From Gracilinema caldarium (GTDB lineage: Bacteria; Spirochaetota; Spirochaetia; Treponematales; Breznakiellaceae), in contig NZ_JAJUHW010000008.1 of the NCBI RefSeq assembly GCF_029265695.1, forward strand, positions 22,637 through 86,636: DNA of 64,000 bases, written 5' to 3'. Under the pieces are notes generated by a model that was not told the DNA's origin, made no database searches, and saw only the letters and a program-made list of their open reading frames with translations. A program made the translations under genes and the position numbers. Shown here in pieces: positions 7,436-16,727 of the stretch (position 1 is its first letter; each line of letters starts with the position of its first letter).

Positions 7436-9514
7436 ATGAAGCGTTTCCGTTCTGCGCTGCCAGCCTTTGCCTTTTTTTGTGCTGTCCTGTTTACTGCCGC
7501 AGGTTTTGTGTCCTGCAGCCCGGATCAGACAAGTCTTACCTATCCCTGGGATGCGGATCCCGCGATCGGGTTTTCCGAAATTCCTGCATCTACAACAACT
7601 GATCCCTATTTTGGCGCCCTGCGGACTGTAGCCCCTGATGGGTCAAACAGTCTTAATACTAATAATACCGAATGGTACAAGGATGCCATTTTTTATCATC
7701 TTTGGGTCCCTGCTTTTGCCGATTCAAACGGAGATGGCATTGGTGACCTCCAGGGGATTATTGACCATTTAGATTATCTACAAAACGATCTTGGTGTTAC
7801 GGCCATTTGGCTTTCCCCCATTTTTGAGTCTGCTAGTACACCGCCTAACCTGCACGGCTATGATGCCACTAACCTTTACCGGGTGGATCCCCGGCTGGGA
7901 AGCAACTACCGGCTCCAGCAGCTCATACGGGCCGTTCATAGTCGTGGTATGCGGATTATCTTTGACTATGTTCCTAACCATGTTTCGAACCAGCACCCCT
8001 GGTTTACCAAGTCCTCAAGTGGTACCGGAAGCCTATACCGGGACTGGTTTGTCTGGAAACCAAGCCGACCCGCTGGTTGGACTGGCTGGGATAGCTTAAG
8101 TGACTTCCATGGCCCGGTCAACGGTTATTACTATTACGGCCTCTTTTGGGATGGCATGCCGGACCTCAATTACGAAACGCAGGCGGTTCGGAAGGCCATG
8201 GCTAACATACTTCTGGGCTGGCTTAACTTTGGTTTTGATGGGATTCGGGTTGATGCGGTAAAGTACCTCTATGAAGACTGGTCCACAACTGGTTCGGGCT
8301 ATGTGGACCAAGCAAAAACCATTGAACACTGGCAGAAGGTACGGGATCTGATGGACCAATACACCGGTGCAGGTACCGCAAAATTCATGGTGGCAGAAAA
8401 CTGGACTGACAACCAGGCCAATCTGCTTGAATATATGACGAAAGACGGAAAGGCCGGCTTTAATATGACCTTGGACTTCCCCTTTGCCTATGCCGCCGCA
8501 GCGTTAAATACCGCTGACCTCAACAATCACTGGCAGTGGGTACAATCATCGGTGGTGCCCGCAGGAGGCTGGATGGGAACCTTTACCTCGAACCACGATA
8601 ACGTGGTAAGCCGGCCTATCACCAACTTTAGCGGTGATGCGGGCAAGGTTCGGCTCCAGGCTGCCCTCCAGTTAACAGGTCTCGGGACGCCCTTCATCTA
8701 CTACGGGAACGAGATTGGCATGACCGGTGCGGTGGGTAACGATATAAATCTCCGCCAGCCCTTATCTTGGAATGCGGTAAGGACCCAGAAAACAGACCCG
8801 GCGAGCCTCCTATCCTGGCACCGGGCCCTTATCGCCCTGCGCTCGGCTCGCTCGAGTCTCAGACAGGGCTCATACTTGCTTGTTGCTAATTCTGGCGGGG
8901 TCTTTGCCTATGAGCGCACCCTTGGCAGCGAGCGCACCCTGGTTGTGATGAATACCACCGCGGAGGCCGGCGATCTAACCGTAAACCTCACTAGCACTCC
9001 TAGCGCAGTGCATACCCTCTTTGGGAGCGACAATGTTTCTTGGACGAGCGGAAGCAGCGTCATAACCCTTAATAATGTGGCGGGTTTTGGGGTGCGGGTC
9101 CTGGCTCTGGAAGCAGGCGTTACAGGAGCAACCCTTATAAATGATATTCCCTATCAGACTCCACCAGTACCGTCATTTTACCTTATGGGAACCCTATCCG
9201 ATTGGTCTAGCGGCGCTGCCATGGCCCCTGTGTCTGGTGTCAGCGGCCTTCTTTCGGTAAGCCGGCCGCTCAATGCCAATATAGCTTACCTTTTCAAGTT
9301 CAAATCAGGCGGAGCTTGGTATGGCTGGAACGAACTGGGCAGTAATTATGATACAAGCCTTGCTGCTTCGGTAAGCGGTACCGCTGTGAACGCAAGCCTA
9401 TTCCAAGACGACGGCTCGGCAAACCACAACATTCAGTTTACCCCGGAAAGCGGAGGAGCCTATCGCTTCCTTTACCGTTACACAGATCAAAGGTGGTGTG
9501 TGGTGCAACCGTAA
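7436..9514 (+). CDS. Alpha-amylase family lipoprotein (GH13)
   Basis: A 692-residue secreted lipoprotein that should hydrolyse alpha-1,4-glucans at the cell surface or in the periplasm. The signal peptide ends at Cys27 in GFVSC, a relaxed spirochaetal-type lipobox. The GH13 barrel shows region I DYVPNH, region II GIRVDAVK (nucleophile Asp), region III VAENW (acid/base Glu) and region IV TSNHDN. A C-terminal segment after about residue 560 (FYLMGTLSDWSSG, then FKFKSGGAWYGWNELG) resembles a beta-sandwich carbohydrate-binding module, which is my inference. The ATG at 7436 is preferred over one 63 bases upstream because GAGGAG lies 9 bases before it and the signal peptide starts there. No sugar-transport genes adjoin it. 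Confidence 0.88.
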   Translation: MKRFRSALPAFAFFCAVLFTAAGFVSCSPDQTSLTYPWDADPAIGFSEIPASTTTDPYFGALRTVAPDGSNSLNTNNTEWYKDAIFYHLWVPAFADSNGDGIGDLQGIIDHLDYLQNDLGVTAIWLSPIFESASTPPNLHGYDATNLYRVDPRLGSNYRLQQLIRAVHSRGMRIIFDYVPNHVSNQHPWFTKSSSGTGSLYRDWFVWKPSRPAGWTGWDSLSDFHGPVNGYYYYGLFWDGMPDLNYETQAVRKAMANILLGWLNFGFDGIRVDAVKYLYEDWSTTGSGYVDQAKTIEHWQKVRDLMDQYTGAGTAKFMVAENWTDNQANLLEYMTKDGKAGFNMTLDFPFAYAAAALNTADLNNHWQWVQSSVVPAGGWMGTFTSNHDNVVSRPITNFSGDAGKVRLQAALQLTGLGTPFIYYGNEIGMTGAVGNDINLRQPLSWNAVRTQKTDPASLLSWHRALIALRSARSSLRQGSYLLVANSGGVFAYERTLGSERTLVVMNTTAEAGDLTVNLTSTPSAVHTLFGSDNVSWTSGSSVITLNNVAGFGVRVLALEAGVTGATLINDIPYQTPPVPSFYLMGTLSDWSSGAAMAPVSGVSGLLSVSRPLNANIAYLFKFKSGGAWYGWNELGSNYDTSLAASVSGTAVNASLFQDDGSANHNIQFTPESGGAYRFLYRYTDQRWCVVQP

Positions 9515-9519
9515 CCTGT

Positions 9520-10116
9520 TTAGGATGCTTCGCAGAGGTACCATGCGGCCTGCTTTCCAACCCGGATCTGGCGGACCGAGGAGAACACGCTTTGCATATC
9601 CTCTAGACCGGTCTTAATAAACCCAAAGTAGTCGCCCCCTTCGAGGTATTCGATGATGCTGATCAACAAGTGCCGGTCCGGCGTATAGTCGTGGAACAAA
9701 ACGAGACCACGGCTTAAACGCCGGGCTTCCCGAAAGAGGGCGAGCCGGTCATCCCGCCTGAGGCCATGGGCTACATAGGCGGCGCTGACCAGGTCAAAGG
9801 AATGATCTTCGTAGGGAAGCCCGTGCAATACATCGGCTACCGAACAATGAACACCCCGCTGCCGGGCCTGGTTAACCATACCCTGGGCTGCATCGATACC
9901 AGTTACCGACCAGCCCTCCTTTTTTAGCGCCGCTGTAAAGGCTCCTGTCCCGCAGCCTAAATCCAGGGCGGTTTTACCCCGAGGGTCCGGCAGGGCAGAA
10001 CGGCCAATATCAAAAACTGCTTCATAGGAGCGGGTCTGGTCGATGAAAAACCATCCGTAAGGTATAGCAATACGTTCAAACAATCGAGTATGCCGTTCGC
10101 TGTGGCTCAGTTTCAT
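9520..10116 (-). CDS. Class I SAM-dependent methyltransferase
   Basis: A 198-residue Rossmann-fold methyltransferase. Motif I is ALDLGCGTGAFTAAL (about 50-64); GIDAAQGMV gives the acidic residue that binds the SAM ribose; the post-II region LPYEDHSFDLVSAAY is typical of UbiE/Methyltransf_11 proteins. The substrate is unknown. ATG at 10116 follows GCGAGGTGTCC and is preferred to a GTG six bases upstream that would overlap the Shine-Dalgarno. It lies 50 bases downstream of a chemotaxis receptor gene on the same strand, but it is not a CheR-type receptor methylase. Confidence 0.82.
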   Translation of the reverse strand: MKLSHSERHTRLFERIAIPYGWFFIDQTRSYEAVFDIGRSALPDPRGKTALDLGCGTGAFTAALKKEGWSVTGIDAAQGMVNQARQRGVHCSVADVLHGLPYEDHSFDLVSAAYVAHGLRRDDRLALFREARRLSRGLVLFHDYTPDRHLLISIIEYLEGGDYFGFIKTGLEDMQSVFSSVRQIRVGKQAAWYLCEAS

Positions 10117-10166
10117 GGACACCTCGCTGATATAAACCAGTTATTACAAGCATCCCAGGAGCTGAT

Positions 10167-12158
10167 TTATGCATCAGCCCCTTTCTCCTTTTTCGGTTCC
10201 GGCAGTTGGGGGACCTGCGGCTTAGCACTATCAAGACCTTCGACTTTGAAAAAGGATACTGAATCGAGCAGTACCTGGGCCTGGCCTGAAAGTTCTTCTG
10301 CCATGGAAGCCAATTCTTCGCTGGATGAAGCGTTCTCCTGGATCACCTGGTCTAGCTGTAGCAGGGCCTGATTTACCTGTTCTACCCCAGTCGTTTGTTC
10401 CTGGCTGGCTGCGGATATTTCCTGCACAAGATCAGCGGTTTTTTGAATATCCGGAACGATTGTATTGATAAGAACCCCTGCCTTTTCAGCTCCCGCAGCT
10501 GTCGTTTGGGAAAGGGCGGTAATCTCCTGCGCTGCTTTTTGTGAACGTTCTGCAAGTTTTCGCACTTCGCTTGCCACGACGGCAAAACCCTTGCCCGATT
10601 CGCCCGCTCGAGCAGCTTCTATAGCCGCATTCAGGGCTAGTAGATTAGTTTGCCGGGCTATTTCTTCAATAATGTTAACCTTCTCCGCAATCTGCTTCAT
10701 AGCAAGAACACTTTCGGTAACCGCCCGGCCTCCTTCCTCGGCGGATTTTGCGGACTGACGGGCTATTTTTTCTGTTGCCTGGGCGTTTTCTGCGTTTTGT
10801 TTTACCGAAGAGCTCATCTCTTCCATAGACGCCGAAACCTCTTCTCCGCTGGCTGCCTGCTCTGAGGCCCCGGAAGAAAGGGTTTGAGCCGAAGCAGATG
10901 CCTGGTTGGCTCCGTCGGAAACTTCCCGCGCGGCAATTTGAATTTCCAGTACCCGCTCTCCGACCGCTTCGGCCAGATCTTGCATTGCCTGTACCATTTC
11001 GCCTATTTCGTCTTTCCTTTTGCTTAAGACTTCCAGTTTTTTGCCTTCCTGAGTATTGCGGCGGAAATCTCCTTGGGCAAAACGAACGGCTGCGTTTCTA
11101 ACCTCCAGGATTGGTCTTGAAAGGGAGAGGGATACGAATGCCAACATCGGAATACCCGCTGCAGCTACTGCGATACCAAGGAAGATAAGCAGCCAGAGTA
11201 AATTCTGTAAAGGCTTAAGCAGCACACTTACCGGCAGCACGATGGCGAGGCTCCAGGGCGTCTGATCTTGGCCCACTTGTATAGGTGCGTAAGATAAGTA
11301 AGAAATGGCTCCGGTTGCAAGTGCTTTTTTGGTAAGCGTAAAGGGCTTCCCCTGGGCTATGGCGGTGCGGAGCGCATCTTTTAATTCCGGTGTATCGTCT
11401 CCGACTGGCTGTCCTAGCAGTTCTTTTTTAGGATGATAAATGCGTTTTGCGCTGTTGTCGACTAAAATGCAATAAGTTCCATCCTTTCGAGCATAACCTG
11501 CTGCAATTTTCTGGATTTTATCAAGGGCCAGATCGATGCCTGCTACGCCAAGAATGCGGTTTCCCGCCTTGATGGGCACCGCTAAACTTGTCATAAGGAT
11601 TTCATCTTCCTTCTTACCGGTATATGAAAAAGAGTAGGGAGCCACCATCACCTCGTTACCTTCGGAGACAGGCCTTGCATAAAAAGCCCCTTCTACATCC
11701 GAATCATTTACCTGGGGCCGATAGAGGCTTCCATCTTTATTTCGTGCCCATGAAGCGGCAAAACGTCCCGATGCCGTTTTTAGCAATGATTCAGCTTTTG
11801 CAGGATCATCGCCAAATACATTCGGTTCCCAGATGGTCCATACTGAGGTAAAATCTGCGTTTTTTTCCAGGACAGACTTTAACACTTCGGCGTATGTACG
11901 GCGGTCTTTAAGATTAGATGCCCACAGGCCTTCGAACGTATGAGCCAAAGTCCGCGCCGTATCTATAGCCACTTCGAGCTGTGCATCAAGTTCACTGGCG
12001 TATTGTTTAGCTAATGCGTCTCCTTCCTGGTAAATCTGTTTTGTGACAATTGCGCCTGCTGAATTATATGCTACCGCGATAACTATAGTCAGGGCTGTTA
12101 CATAAATGGCGACAGCGGGTATGAGAATCTTTGCCATAACACCAAACCGAATTTTCAT
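10167..12158 (-). CDS. Methyl-accepting chemotaxis protein with dCache sensor
   Basis: A 663-residue chemoreceptor. One membrane helix (about 8-32), a periplasmic double-Cache-type domain (about 35-300, with [13 protein letters not shown] and [11 protein letters not shown]), a second helix (about 312-340), a HAMP-like region (about 340-400) and a cytoplasmic signalling hairpin. The conserved tip includes [20 protein letters not shown], which contacts CheA/CheW. Glu/Gln-rich methylation helices flank it ([17 protein letters not shown] and the mirrored region near [10 protein letters not shown]). No CheB/CheR pentapeptide tether is visible at the C-terminus. The Shine-Dalgarno AGAGGAGG is strong. 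The ligand is unknown; dCache domains often bind amino acids or other small molecules. Confidence 0.93.
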   Translation of the reverse strand: MKIRFGVMAKILIPAVAIYVTALTIVIAVAYNSAGAIVTKQIYQEGDALAKQYASELDAQLEVAIDTARTLAHTFEGLWASNLKDRRTYAEVLKSVLEKNADFTSVWTIWEPNVFGDDPAKAESLLKTASGRFAASWARNKDGSLYRPQVNDSDVEGAFYARPVSEGNEVMVAPYSFSYTGKKEDEILMTSLAVPIKAGNRILGVAGIDLALDKIQKIAAGYARKDGTYCILVDNSAKRIYHPKKELLGQPVGDDTPELKDALRTAIAQGKPFTLTKKALATGAISYLSYAPIQVGQDQTPWSLAIVLPVSVLLKPLQNLLWLLIFLGIAVAAAGIPMLAFVSLSLSRPILEVRNAAVRFAQGDFRRNTQEGKKLEVLSKRKDEIGEMVQAMQDLAEAVGERVLEIQIAAREVSDGANQASASAQTLSSGASEQAASGEEVSASMEEMSSSVKQNAENAQATEKIARQSAKSAEEGGRAVTESVLAMKQIAEKVNIIEEIARQTNLLALNAAIEAARAGESGKGFAVVASEVRKLAERSQKAAQEITALSQTTAAGAEKAGVLINTIVPDIQKTADLVQEISAASQEQTTGVEQVNQALLQLDQVIQENASSSEELASMAEELSGQAQVLLDSVSFFKVEGLDSAKPQVPQLPEPKKEKGADA

Positions 12159-12212
12159 GGGGACCTCCTCTGACAGGTAAACGAAACGCCCTTGATAATA
12201 TGTCTGTTATAA

Positions 12213-12241
12213 ATGATAGAACCTCCATGGAGTAAATGCAA
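12213..12241 (-). promoter_or_regulatory. Predicted promoter of the chemoreceptor gene
   Basis: Minus-strand TTGCAT (12241-12236), a 17-base spacer and TATCAT (12218-12213) form a sigma-70-type promoter. The predicted start near 12206 gives a leader of about 48 bases before the ATG at 12158. Confidence 0.5.
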
Positions 12242-12267
12242 AAAATGCGGTTTGTGTTCCTCACCCC

Positions 12268-12296
12268 TTGACCCGATAAAAATTACTCGATAAAAT
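12268..12296 (+). promoter_or_regulatory. Predicted promoter of the hydrogenase maturation operon
   Basis: TTGACC (12268-12273), a 17-base spacer and TAAAAT (12291-12296). Transcription should begin near 12303, giving a leader of about 72 bases before the TM1266-type gene. The following genes are overlapping or closely spaced, so this promoter could serve all five. Confidence 0.6.
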
Positions 12297-12374
12297 AAAG
12301 ACGACTGAGAGGGAGGATTGTCCCGACCTCAAGGTGTACTTCAGGTGTCCAGTTCGGATCCAAAGGAGTTTCCA

Positions 12375-12653
12375 ATGGAGAAGAGAATCGGCATTGTAGC
12401 CATCCTTATTCAAGGCCGCGAATCGGTCGGCCAGGTTAATCAAATCCTCTCATCCCACAACCACATTATCCAGGGCCGTCTTGGTATGCCTTTCCGGGAC
12501 AAGGGCGTACAGGTCATTTCCCTGGTCGTCGAAGGATCGACAGACCAAATCGGGGCTTTAACAGGTCCCCTGGGGCGCCTTAAGGGCGTTCAGGTCAAGT
12601 CGGTTCTGACGGGATACCGGGAGGATTCCAATGAAAACACAGACCCATCTTGA
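12375..12653 (+). CDS. TM1266-family putative iron-only hydrogenase system regulator
   Basis: A 92-residue ACT/NikR-C-like protein (MEKRIGIVAILIQGRESVGQVN, a central HIIQGRLGMPFRDKGVQVIS, and SVLTGY near the end). Proteins of this family sit beside hydE, hydF and hydG in many anaerobes and are annotated as putative regulators of the [FeFe]-hydrogenase system; they lack a DNA-binding domain and the mechanism is not established. AAGGAG lies 8 bases before the ATG at 12375; an upstream in-frame extension has no such signal. The 3' end overlaps hydG by 23 bases, indicating co-translation. Confidence 0.85.
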   Translation: MEKRIGIVAILIQGRESVGQVNQILSSHNHIIQGRLGMPFRDKGVQVISLVVEGSTDQIGALTGPLGRLKGVQVKSVLTGYREDSNENTDPS

Positions 12654-14181
12654 TGAACCCGCGGTGGCGGCGGCACAAAGCCCCGGGGCTTTGGCACAGC
12701 GCGCCGGATATCCATCAACCTTTTTGGACTATCAAAAGCTTTCTGACCTTTCCCGCTGTCCGGCTCCTTCCGCAAGCCGGGTTGGTGAAATCCTGGAAAA
12801 GGCGCGGACCTTGCAGGGCCTTACGGCAGAGGAAGCGGCGGAGCTCGCAGCGATAGGTGACCCTGAACAGATGCGGCAGCTGTTGGCGACCGCAGGCTGG
12901 GTAAAGGAACAGATTTACGGCAAGCGGATGGTCCTCTTTGCGCCCCTGTACACGGGAAATTACTGTGTTAACAACTGTGTGTACTGCGGTTTCCGTGTAG
13001 ATAACCGGGACATGAGGCGGGTTGTCCTTTCTATGGATGAAATTGCCCGGCAGACGGAGATACTCCTTTCCCAGGGCCATAAGCGCATTCTTATTATTTC
13101 AGGAGAGTCGCCGAAACAGTCTTTGGACTATACCCTTAAGGCTATCGAAACCTGCTATGCGGTGCGGGTCGGCACTGCCCGGGTGCGGCGTATCAATGTG
13201 GAGCTTGCACCCCTCGATGTGGAGGGTTTCCGGGCTCTGAAAAAGGCTGGCATCGGCACCTATGTTTGTTTTCAGGAAACCTATGACCCGGATCTGTACC
13301 GCAGGGCCCATCCGTCGGGCCCCAAAGCGGATTATCTCTACAGGCTTTCTGTAATGGACCGGGCCATGGAAGGGGGGTGCGACGATATTGGACTCGGGGC
13401 CCTCTTTGGCCTCGGATCCTGGCGTTATGAACTGGTAGCCCTGCTGGAGCATGCCCGCCACCTGGAAGAAACATTCGGTTGGGGGCCCCACACGGTAAGC
13501 GTGCCCCGGATCGAATACGCCCCCGGGGCGCCCTGGGCGGAGGTGGTGCCCAATCCGGTCTCGGACGACGACTTTCGCAAAATTGTGGCTATTCTCCGCA
13601 TCGCCCGGCCCTCGGTGGGGATTATTCTTTCTACCCGGGAGCGGACCGAATTCCGCAAGGAACTCCTCGCCTACGGGGTAAGCCAAATTTCCGCCGGTTC
13701 CCGTACTGATCCGGGGGGCTACGAAGCAGACGGGCCGCAGGATAAGTCTGAGGCCGCTCCCGCTGCCAGCGCGACAACTCTGGCCGCTGCAGCAGCCCTG
13801 GGATGCCCAGCGTCTAAGCCCGGTGCGGCCCAGCATCCTGCTCAGTTTGCCATCGGCGATCACCGGGGGCTCGAAGAAACCATATCGGATCTCATAGATG
13901 ACGGGTATGTCCCCAGCTTTTGTACCGGCTGCTACCGCAGGGGCCGGACCGGCGCGGACTTTATGGATCTGGCCAAGCCGGGGCTAATCAAGGAATTCTG
14001 TCTTCCTAATGGACTTGTTTCTTTTGCGGAGTATCTCTATGACTATGCATCCCCTGCAACTCGGGAAAAGGGTCTTGCCTTGATCCGCCGTATGCAGGCA
14101 GAGGCTACACCAAAGGGCAGGGTATATTTGGAGAAAGCCCTCGCTGAAACCGAGGCCGGAGCACGGGATCTGTATTTATGA
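12631..14181 (+). CDS. hydG: [FeFe]-hydrogenase maturase HydG (radical SAM)
   Basis: A 516-residue radical SAM enzyme that cleaves tyrosine to p-cresol and dehydroglycine, producing CO and cyanide as an Fe-Cys synthon for the H-cluster. The radical-SAM motif CVNNCVYC gives Cys112, Cys116 and Cys119. The C-terminal CxxC-x22-C set (CTGC, then Cys in KEFC) binds the auxiliary 5Fe cluster and is complete. An unusual Ala/Pro-rich stretch of about 38 residues (roughly 366-404) sits between the conserved SAGSRTDPGGY and FAIGDHRGLEE, where HydG proteins normally have only a short link. That accounts for the extra length over the usual 470 or so. GGGAGG precedes the ATG; the stop overlaps hydE as ATGA. 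Confidence 0.95.
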   Translation: MKTQTHLDEPAVAAAQSPGALAQRAGYPSTFLDYQKLSDLSRCPAPSASRVGEILEKARTLQGLTAEEAAELAAIGDPEQMRQLLATAGWVKEQIYGKRMVLFAPLYTGNYCVNNCVYCGFRVDNRDMRRVVLSMDEIARQTEILLSQGHKRILIISGESPKQSLDYTLKAIETCYAVRVGTARVRRINVELAPLDVEGFRALKKAGIGTYVCFQETYDPDLYRRAHPSGPKADYLYRLSVMDRAMEGGCDDIGLGALFGLGSWRYELVALLEHARHLEETFGWGPHTVSVPRIEYAPGAPWAEVVPNPVSDDDFRKIVAILRIARPSVGIILSTRERTEFRKELLAYGVSQISAGSRTDPGGYEADGPQDKSEAAPAASATTLAAAAALGCPASKPGAAQHPAQFAIGDHRGLEETISDLIDDGYVPSFCTGCYRRGRTGADFMDLAKPGLIKEFCLPNGLVSFAEYLYDYASPATREKGLALIRRMQAEATPKGRVYLEKALAETEAGARDLYL

Positions 14182-15278
14182 ACAATCCGTTTAACACTGC
14201 GCCGTCTATCTCCGCGCCTGCCGATTTAACACTTGTCGGTTCTGCGCCAGGGCGGCTTCCTGTTCAAGGAGCCAGCGAAGCGGAAATCCGGGACTTAGCT
14301 ACACTCCCCTTGGATGAACTCAAAGCTCTGGCCCGCAAAACCGCCGATGCGGTCCATGGTAACAAGGTGCTGCTCAGAGGGCTTATTGAAGTAACTAACC
14401 ACTGTGCCATGAACTGCCTCTATTGCGGAATCAGGCGAAGCAACGGTAGCACGGTCCGGTATCGGCTGAGCCATGAGGAACTCGCTGAGACGATACGGGC
14501 GGGGCGGCGGGCCGGGTTTATGACCTTTGTGCTCCAGGGCGGGGAGGACCCAGCCCTTACAGGGGAGGGGCTCCTGCGGCTTACCGAGACAGCCCGGGCC
14601 GCCGCCGGGCCGGAGGCCGCCATCACCTTGAGTTTCGGCATCAGAAGCCGCAGGGAATACCAGGAACTAAAGGTGGCGGGGGCTGACCGCTACCTGATGC
14701 GCTTCGAGACCGCCGACGCGGATCTGCACCGGTACCTCCGGGCCGGTATCAGCTTGGAGCGGCGGCTCCGGGCCCTGGAGGATCTGCGGGCCGCGGGGCT
14801 GCAGCTTGGCTCGGGCTTTATGACGGGCCTTCCCGGCGAAACGGAGGAGACCCTTATCCAGAATATCCTCCTAGCCGCAAGCCTCGGGATGGAAATGGGC
14901 GGGGTTGGGCCCTTTATTCCCCATCCGGCAACCCCCCTTGCGGCTTCCCCGGGAGGAGACCTTGAACGGGCAGTTCGGGCCACGGCCCTCCTCAGGCTTG
15001 CCCTGCCGGCCTGCCATATTCCGGCCACCACTGCCGCGGGTTCTATCCATCCCGAGGGCCGGGAACAGATGCTCGAAGCGGGGGCCAATGTCCTTATGCC
15101 GAACATAACGCCGGTTTTGCAGAAAAAACATTACCTCCTGTATCCGGGTAAAATTTGTATTGATGAATCGGGCTTCCACTGTGTGGGTTGTCTTTCGGTT
15201 CGGGTGATGAGCCGGGGGCTCAGCTTAAGCTGGGACCGGGGAGACTCGCTGGGCTTTTATGAAAGGGTGCAACCATGA
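14178..15278 (+). CDS. hydE: [FeFe]-hydrogenase maturase HydE (radical SAM)
   Basis: A 366-residue radical SAM enzyme that processes the HydG-made Fe(CO)2(CN)-cysteine synthon on the way to the two-iron subcluster. The motif CAMNCLYC places the cluster ligands at Cys76, Cys80 and Cys83. A second, variable HydE cluster motif C-x7-C-x2-C is visible near the C-terminus (CIDESGFHCVGC). The first 30 residues are Pro/Ser/Ala-rich and probably disordered. The start codon overlaps the hydG stop by four bases (ATGA), so it is translationally coupled. The gene is notably GC-rich in its second half. Confidence 0.95.
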   Translation: MNNPFNTAPSISAPADLTLVGSAPGRLPVQGASEAEIRDLATLPLDELKALARKTADAVHGNKVLLRGLIEVTNHCAMNCLYCGIRRSNGSTVRYRLSHEELAETIRAGRRAGFMTFVLQGGEDPALTGEGLLRLTETARAAAGPEAAITLSFGIRSRREYQELKVAGADRYLMRFETADADLHRYLRAGISLERRLRALEDLRAAGLQLGSGFMTGLPGETEETLIQNILLAASLGMEMGGVGPFIPHPATPLAASPGGDLERAVRATALLRLALPACHIPATTAAGSIHPEGREQMLEAGANVLMPNITPVLQKKHYLLYPGKICIDESGFHCVGCLSVRVMSRGLSLSWDRGDSLGFYERVQP

Positions 15279-15288
15279 GGAGTCGAAT

Positions 15289-16725
15289 ATGAGCATGAAA
15301 CAGACCCAGGCGGCGGTCCGCAATTTCGGTCAGGGCCAGACCCCGCCAGAGTTTATTCAGGCCCTGGCGGAAGTAAAAGAAGCGGCTCTGCGGGCCCTGC
15401 AAGAAACTGAACAACCCTGGCCGGATAGGGTTTTTGAGGTAGTACTTCAGGTGCTGCAGGAGATTTGCTCTGGTGCTTTGGACAGTCGGTTCCCCCTGGA
15501 CTTAGCCCAGGGAGGGGCGGGGACAAGCCTCCATATGAATATCTGTGAAGTCCTGGCCGACGAAGTAGAAGGGCAGCTCGGGCAGTCCGGTTTGTTTCAT
15601 CCTTTAGACGACGGCGCCCGCTCCCAGTCTACTAACGATGTGGTCAGCACCGCCGCAGTTATAGTGGTTCTGCGTCGCCTTTTGCGCCTTGAAAAGGCAG
15701 TCATCGCCCTGCAGGAGGCATTGGTTGAACGGGAACAGGCTTGGCGGGGGATTCCAGTAATGGGCCGCACCGAGTGGCAGGACGCCCTCCCCATGGATCT
15801 TTCCCAGGTAGCCTCCGCCTGGGCAGGATCGGCTGAACGGGACCGGTGGCGCCTCGGAAAACTAAAAGAGCGCTGCAGAACCATTCCCCTGGGCGGCACC
15901 GCCACTGGTACGGGCACAGGGGCATCGGCAGCCTACCTGTTTGCGGCGGAACAGCAGCTCCGCAGGCTCACCGGTCTCCCGCTGCAGCGGAGCCAGAACC
16001 TGACCGATGCGGTGACCCAGCGGGATGACTTTGCCGAGGTGGCTAACGGGTTTGCGCTGATTGGGGCCAATATGGTAAAGCTGTGCCGGGATCTCATGTT
16101 TTATACATCAACAGTGGTTGGGGAACTGGAACATCCCGCATTGCAATGGGGCTCCACCGCCATGCCGGTAAAGACTAATCCGGTGCTTTTAGAGTTTGCC
16201 ATGGGCCTCAGTATCAGGGCCCAGCACCGGGCCGCGTCCATAGTTCACTATGCCCAGGAGGGTTTTCTCCAGCTTAATGCCTTTACCCCCTTTATGGTAG
16301 ACGCCTTTATCGATGCCGCTTCCGATCTGGAACGGGCCCTCATCACCCTGTCCCGGGACCTGCTTCCGGCCCTCCAAGTCAGGCCTGACCGCTGTGTCCG
16401 TAACATACTGCGATCCCGGGCCCTGCTTAACCTCTTTCGCAGCGATCTCCCCTACGAGGAGCTTAAGGAGCTTGTCGATTCGTGGGAGGCTGAGGGTAGC
16501 GACTTAGACGCGGGTGTTTCAGGCATGCTTGGGCGGTTTGTGGGCGAATTATCCCGCCGCACGGGGCTAGAAATTGGCCTTATACAGCAGCGGTGCGCTC
16601 CCCTGTTTTGGTGTGTAAACAGACATGGTACCCCCCTGTTTAGCTCAGCGGACTTACATACTTTTAGCCTGGCTATTGCTAAAGCTCAGTGCCCAGGGGA
16701 GACCGACTCCCAGAAGGAGCAGTGA
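15289..16725 (+). CDS. aspA: Aspartase/fumarase-superfamily lyase of the hydrogenase maturation operon
   Basis: A 478-residue lyase of the aspartate ammonia-lyase/fumarase superfamily. The signature loop GSTAMPVKTNP is present, as are QSTNDVV and GGTATGTGTGA. At the position occupied by GRTHLQDA in fumarases and GRTQLQDA in E. coli AspA, this protein has GRTEWQDA. Aspartase-like genes between hydE and hydF are a known arrangement; release of ammonia from aspartate might feed H-cluster bridge synthesis, but that link is inference. ATG at 15289 follows GAGGAGTCGAAT; an earlier in-frame ATG would overlap hydE. The next gene, hydF, starts two bases after this stop. Confidence 0.82.
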   Translation: MSMKQTQAAVRNFGQGQTPPEFIQALAEVKEAALRALQETEQPWPDRVFEVVLQVLQEICSGALDSRFPLDLAQGGAGTSLHMNICEVLADEVEGQLGQSGLFHPLDDGARSQSTNDVVSTAAVIVVLRRLLRLEKAVIALQEALVEREQAWRGIPVMGRTEWQDALPMDLSQVASAWAGSAERDRWRLGKLKERCRTIPLGGTATGTGTGASAAYLFAAEQQLRRLTGLPLQRSQNLTDAVTQRDDFAEVANGFALIGANMVKLCRDLMFYTSTVVGELEHPALQWGSTAMPVKTNPVLLEFAMGLSIRAQHRAASIVHYAQEGFLQLNAFTPFMVDAFIDAASDLERALITLSRDLLPALQVRPDRCVRNILRSRALLNLFRSDLPYEELKELVDSWEAEGSDLDAGVSGMLGRFVGELSRRTGLEIGLIQQRCAPLFWCVNRHGTPLFSSADLHTFSLAIAKAQCPGETDSQKEQ

Positions 16726-16727
16726 AC

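Noticed and set aside
10131..10144. TATAAACCAGTTAT as another GntR operator near the methyltransferase
   Set aside because: Only a half-site is present and it lies between genes of one strand without a recognisable promoter.
13099..13863. A 254-codon minus-strand open frame within hydG
   Set aside because: It lies fully opposite a canonical HydG, has no recognisable motif and is the kind of antisense frame expected in GC-rich coding DNA.
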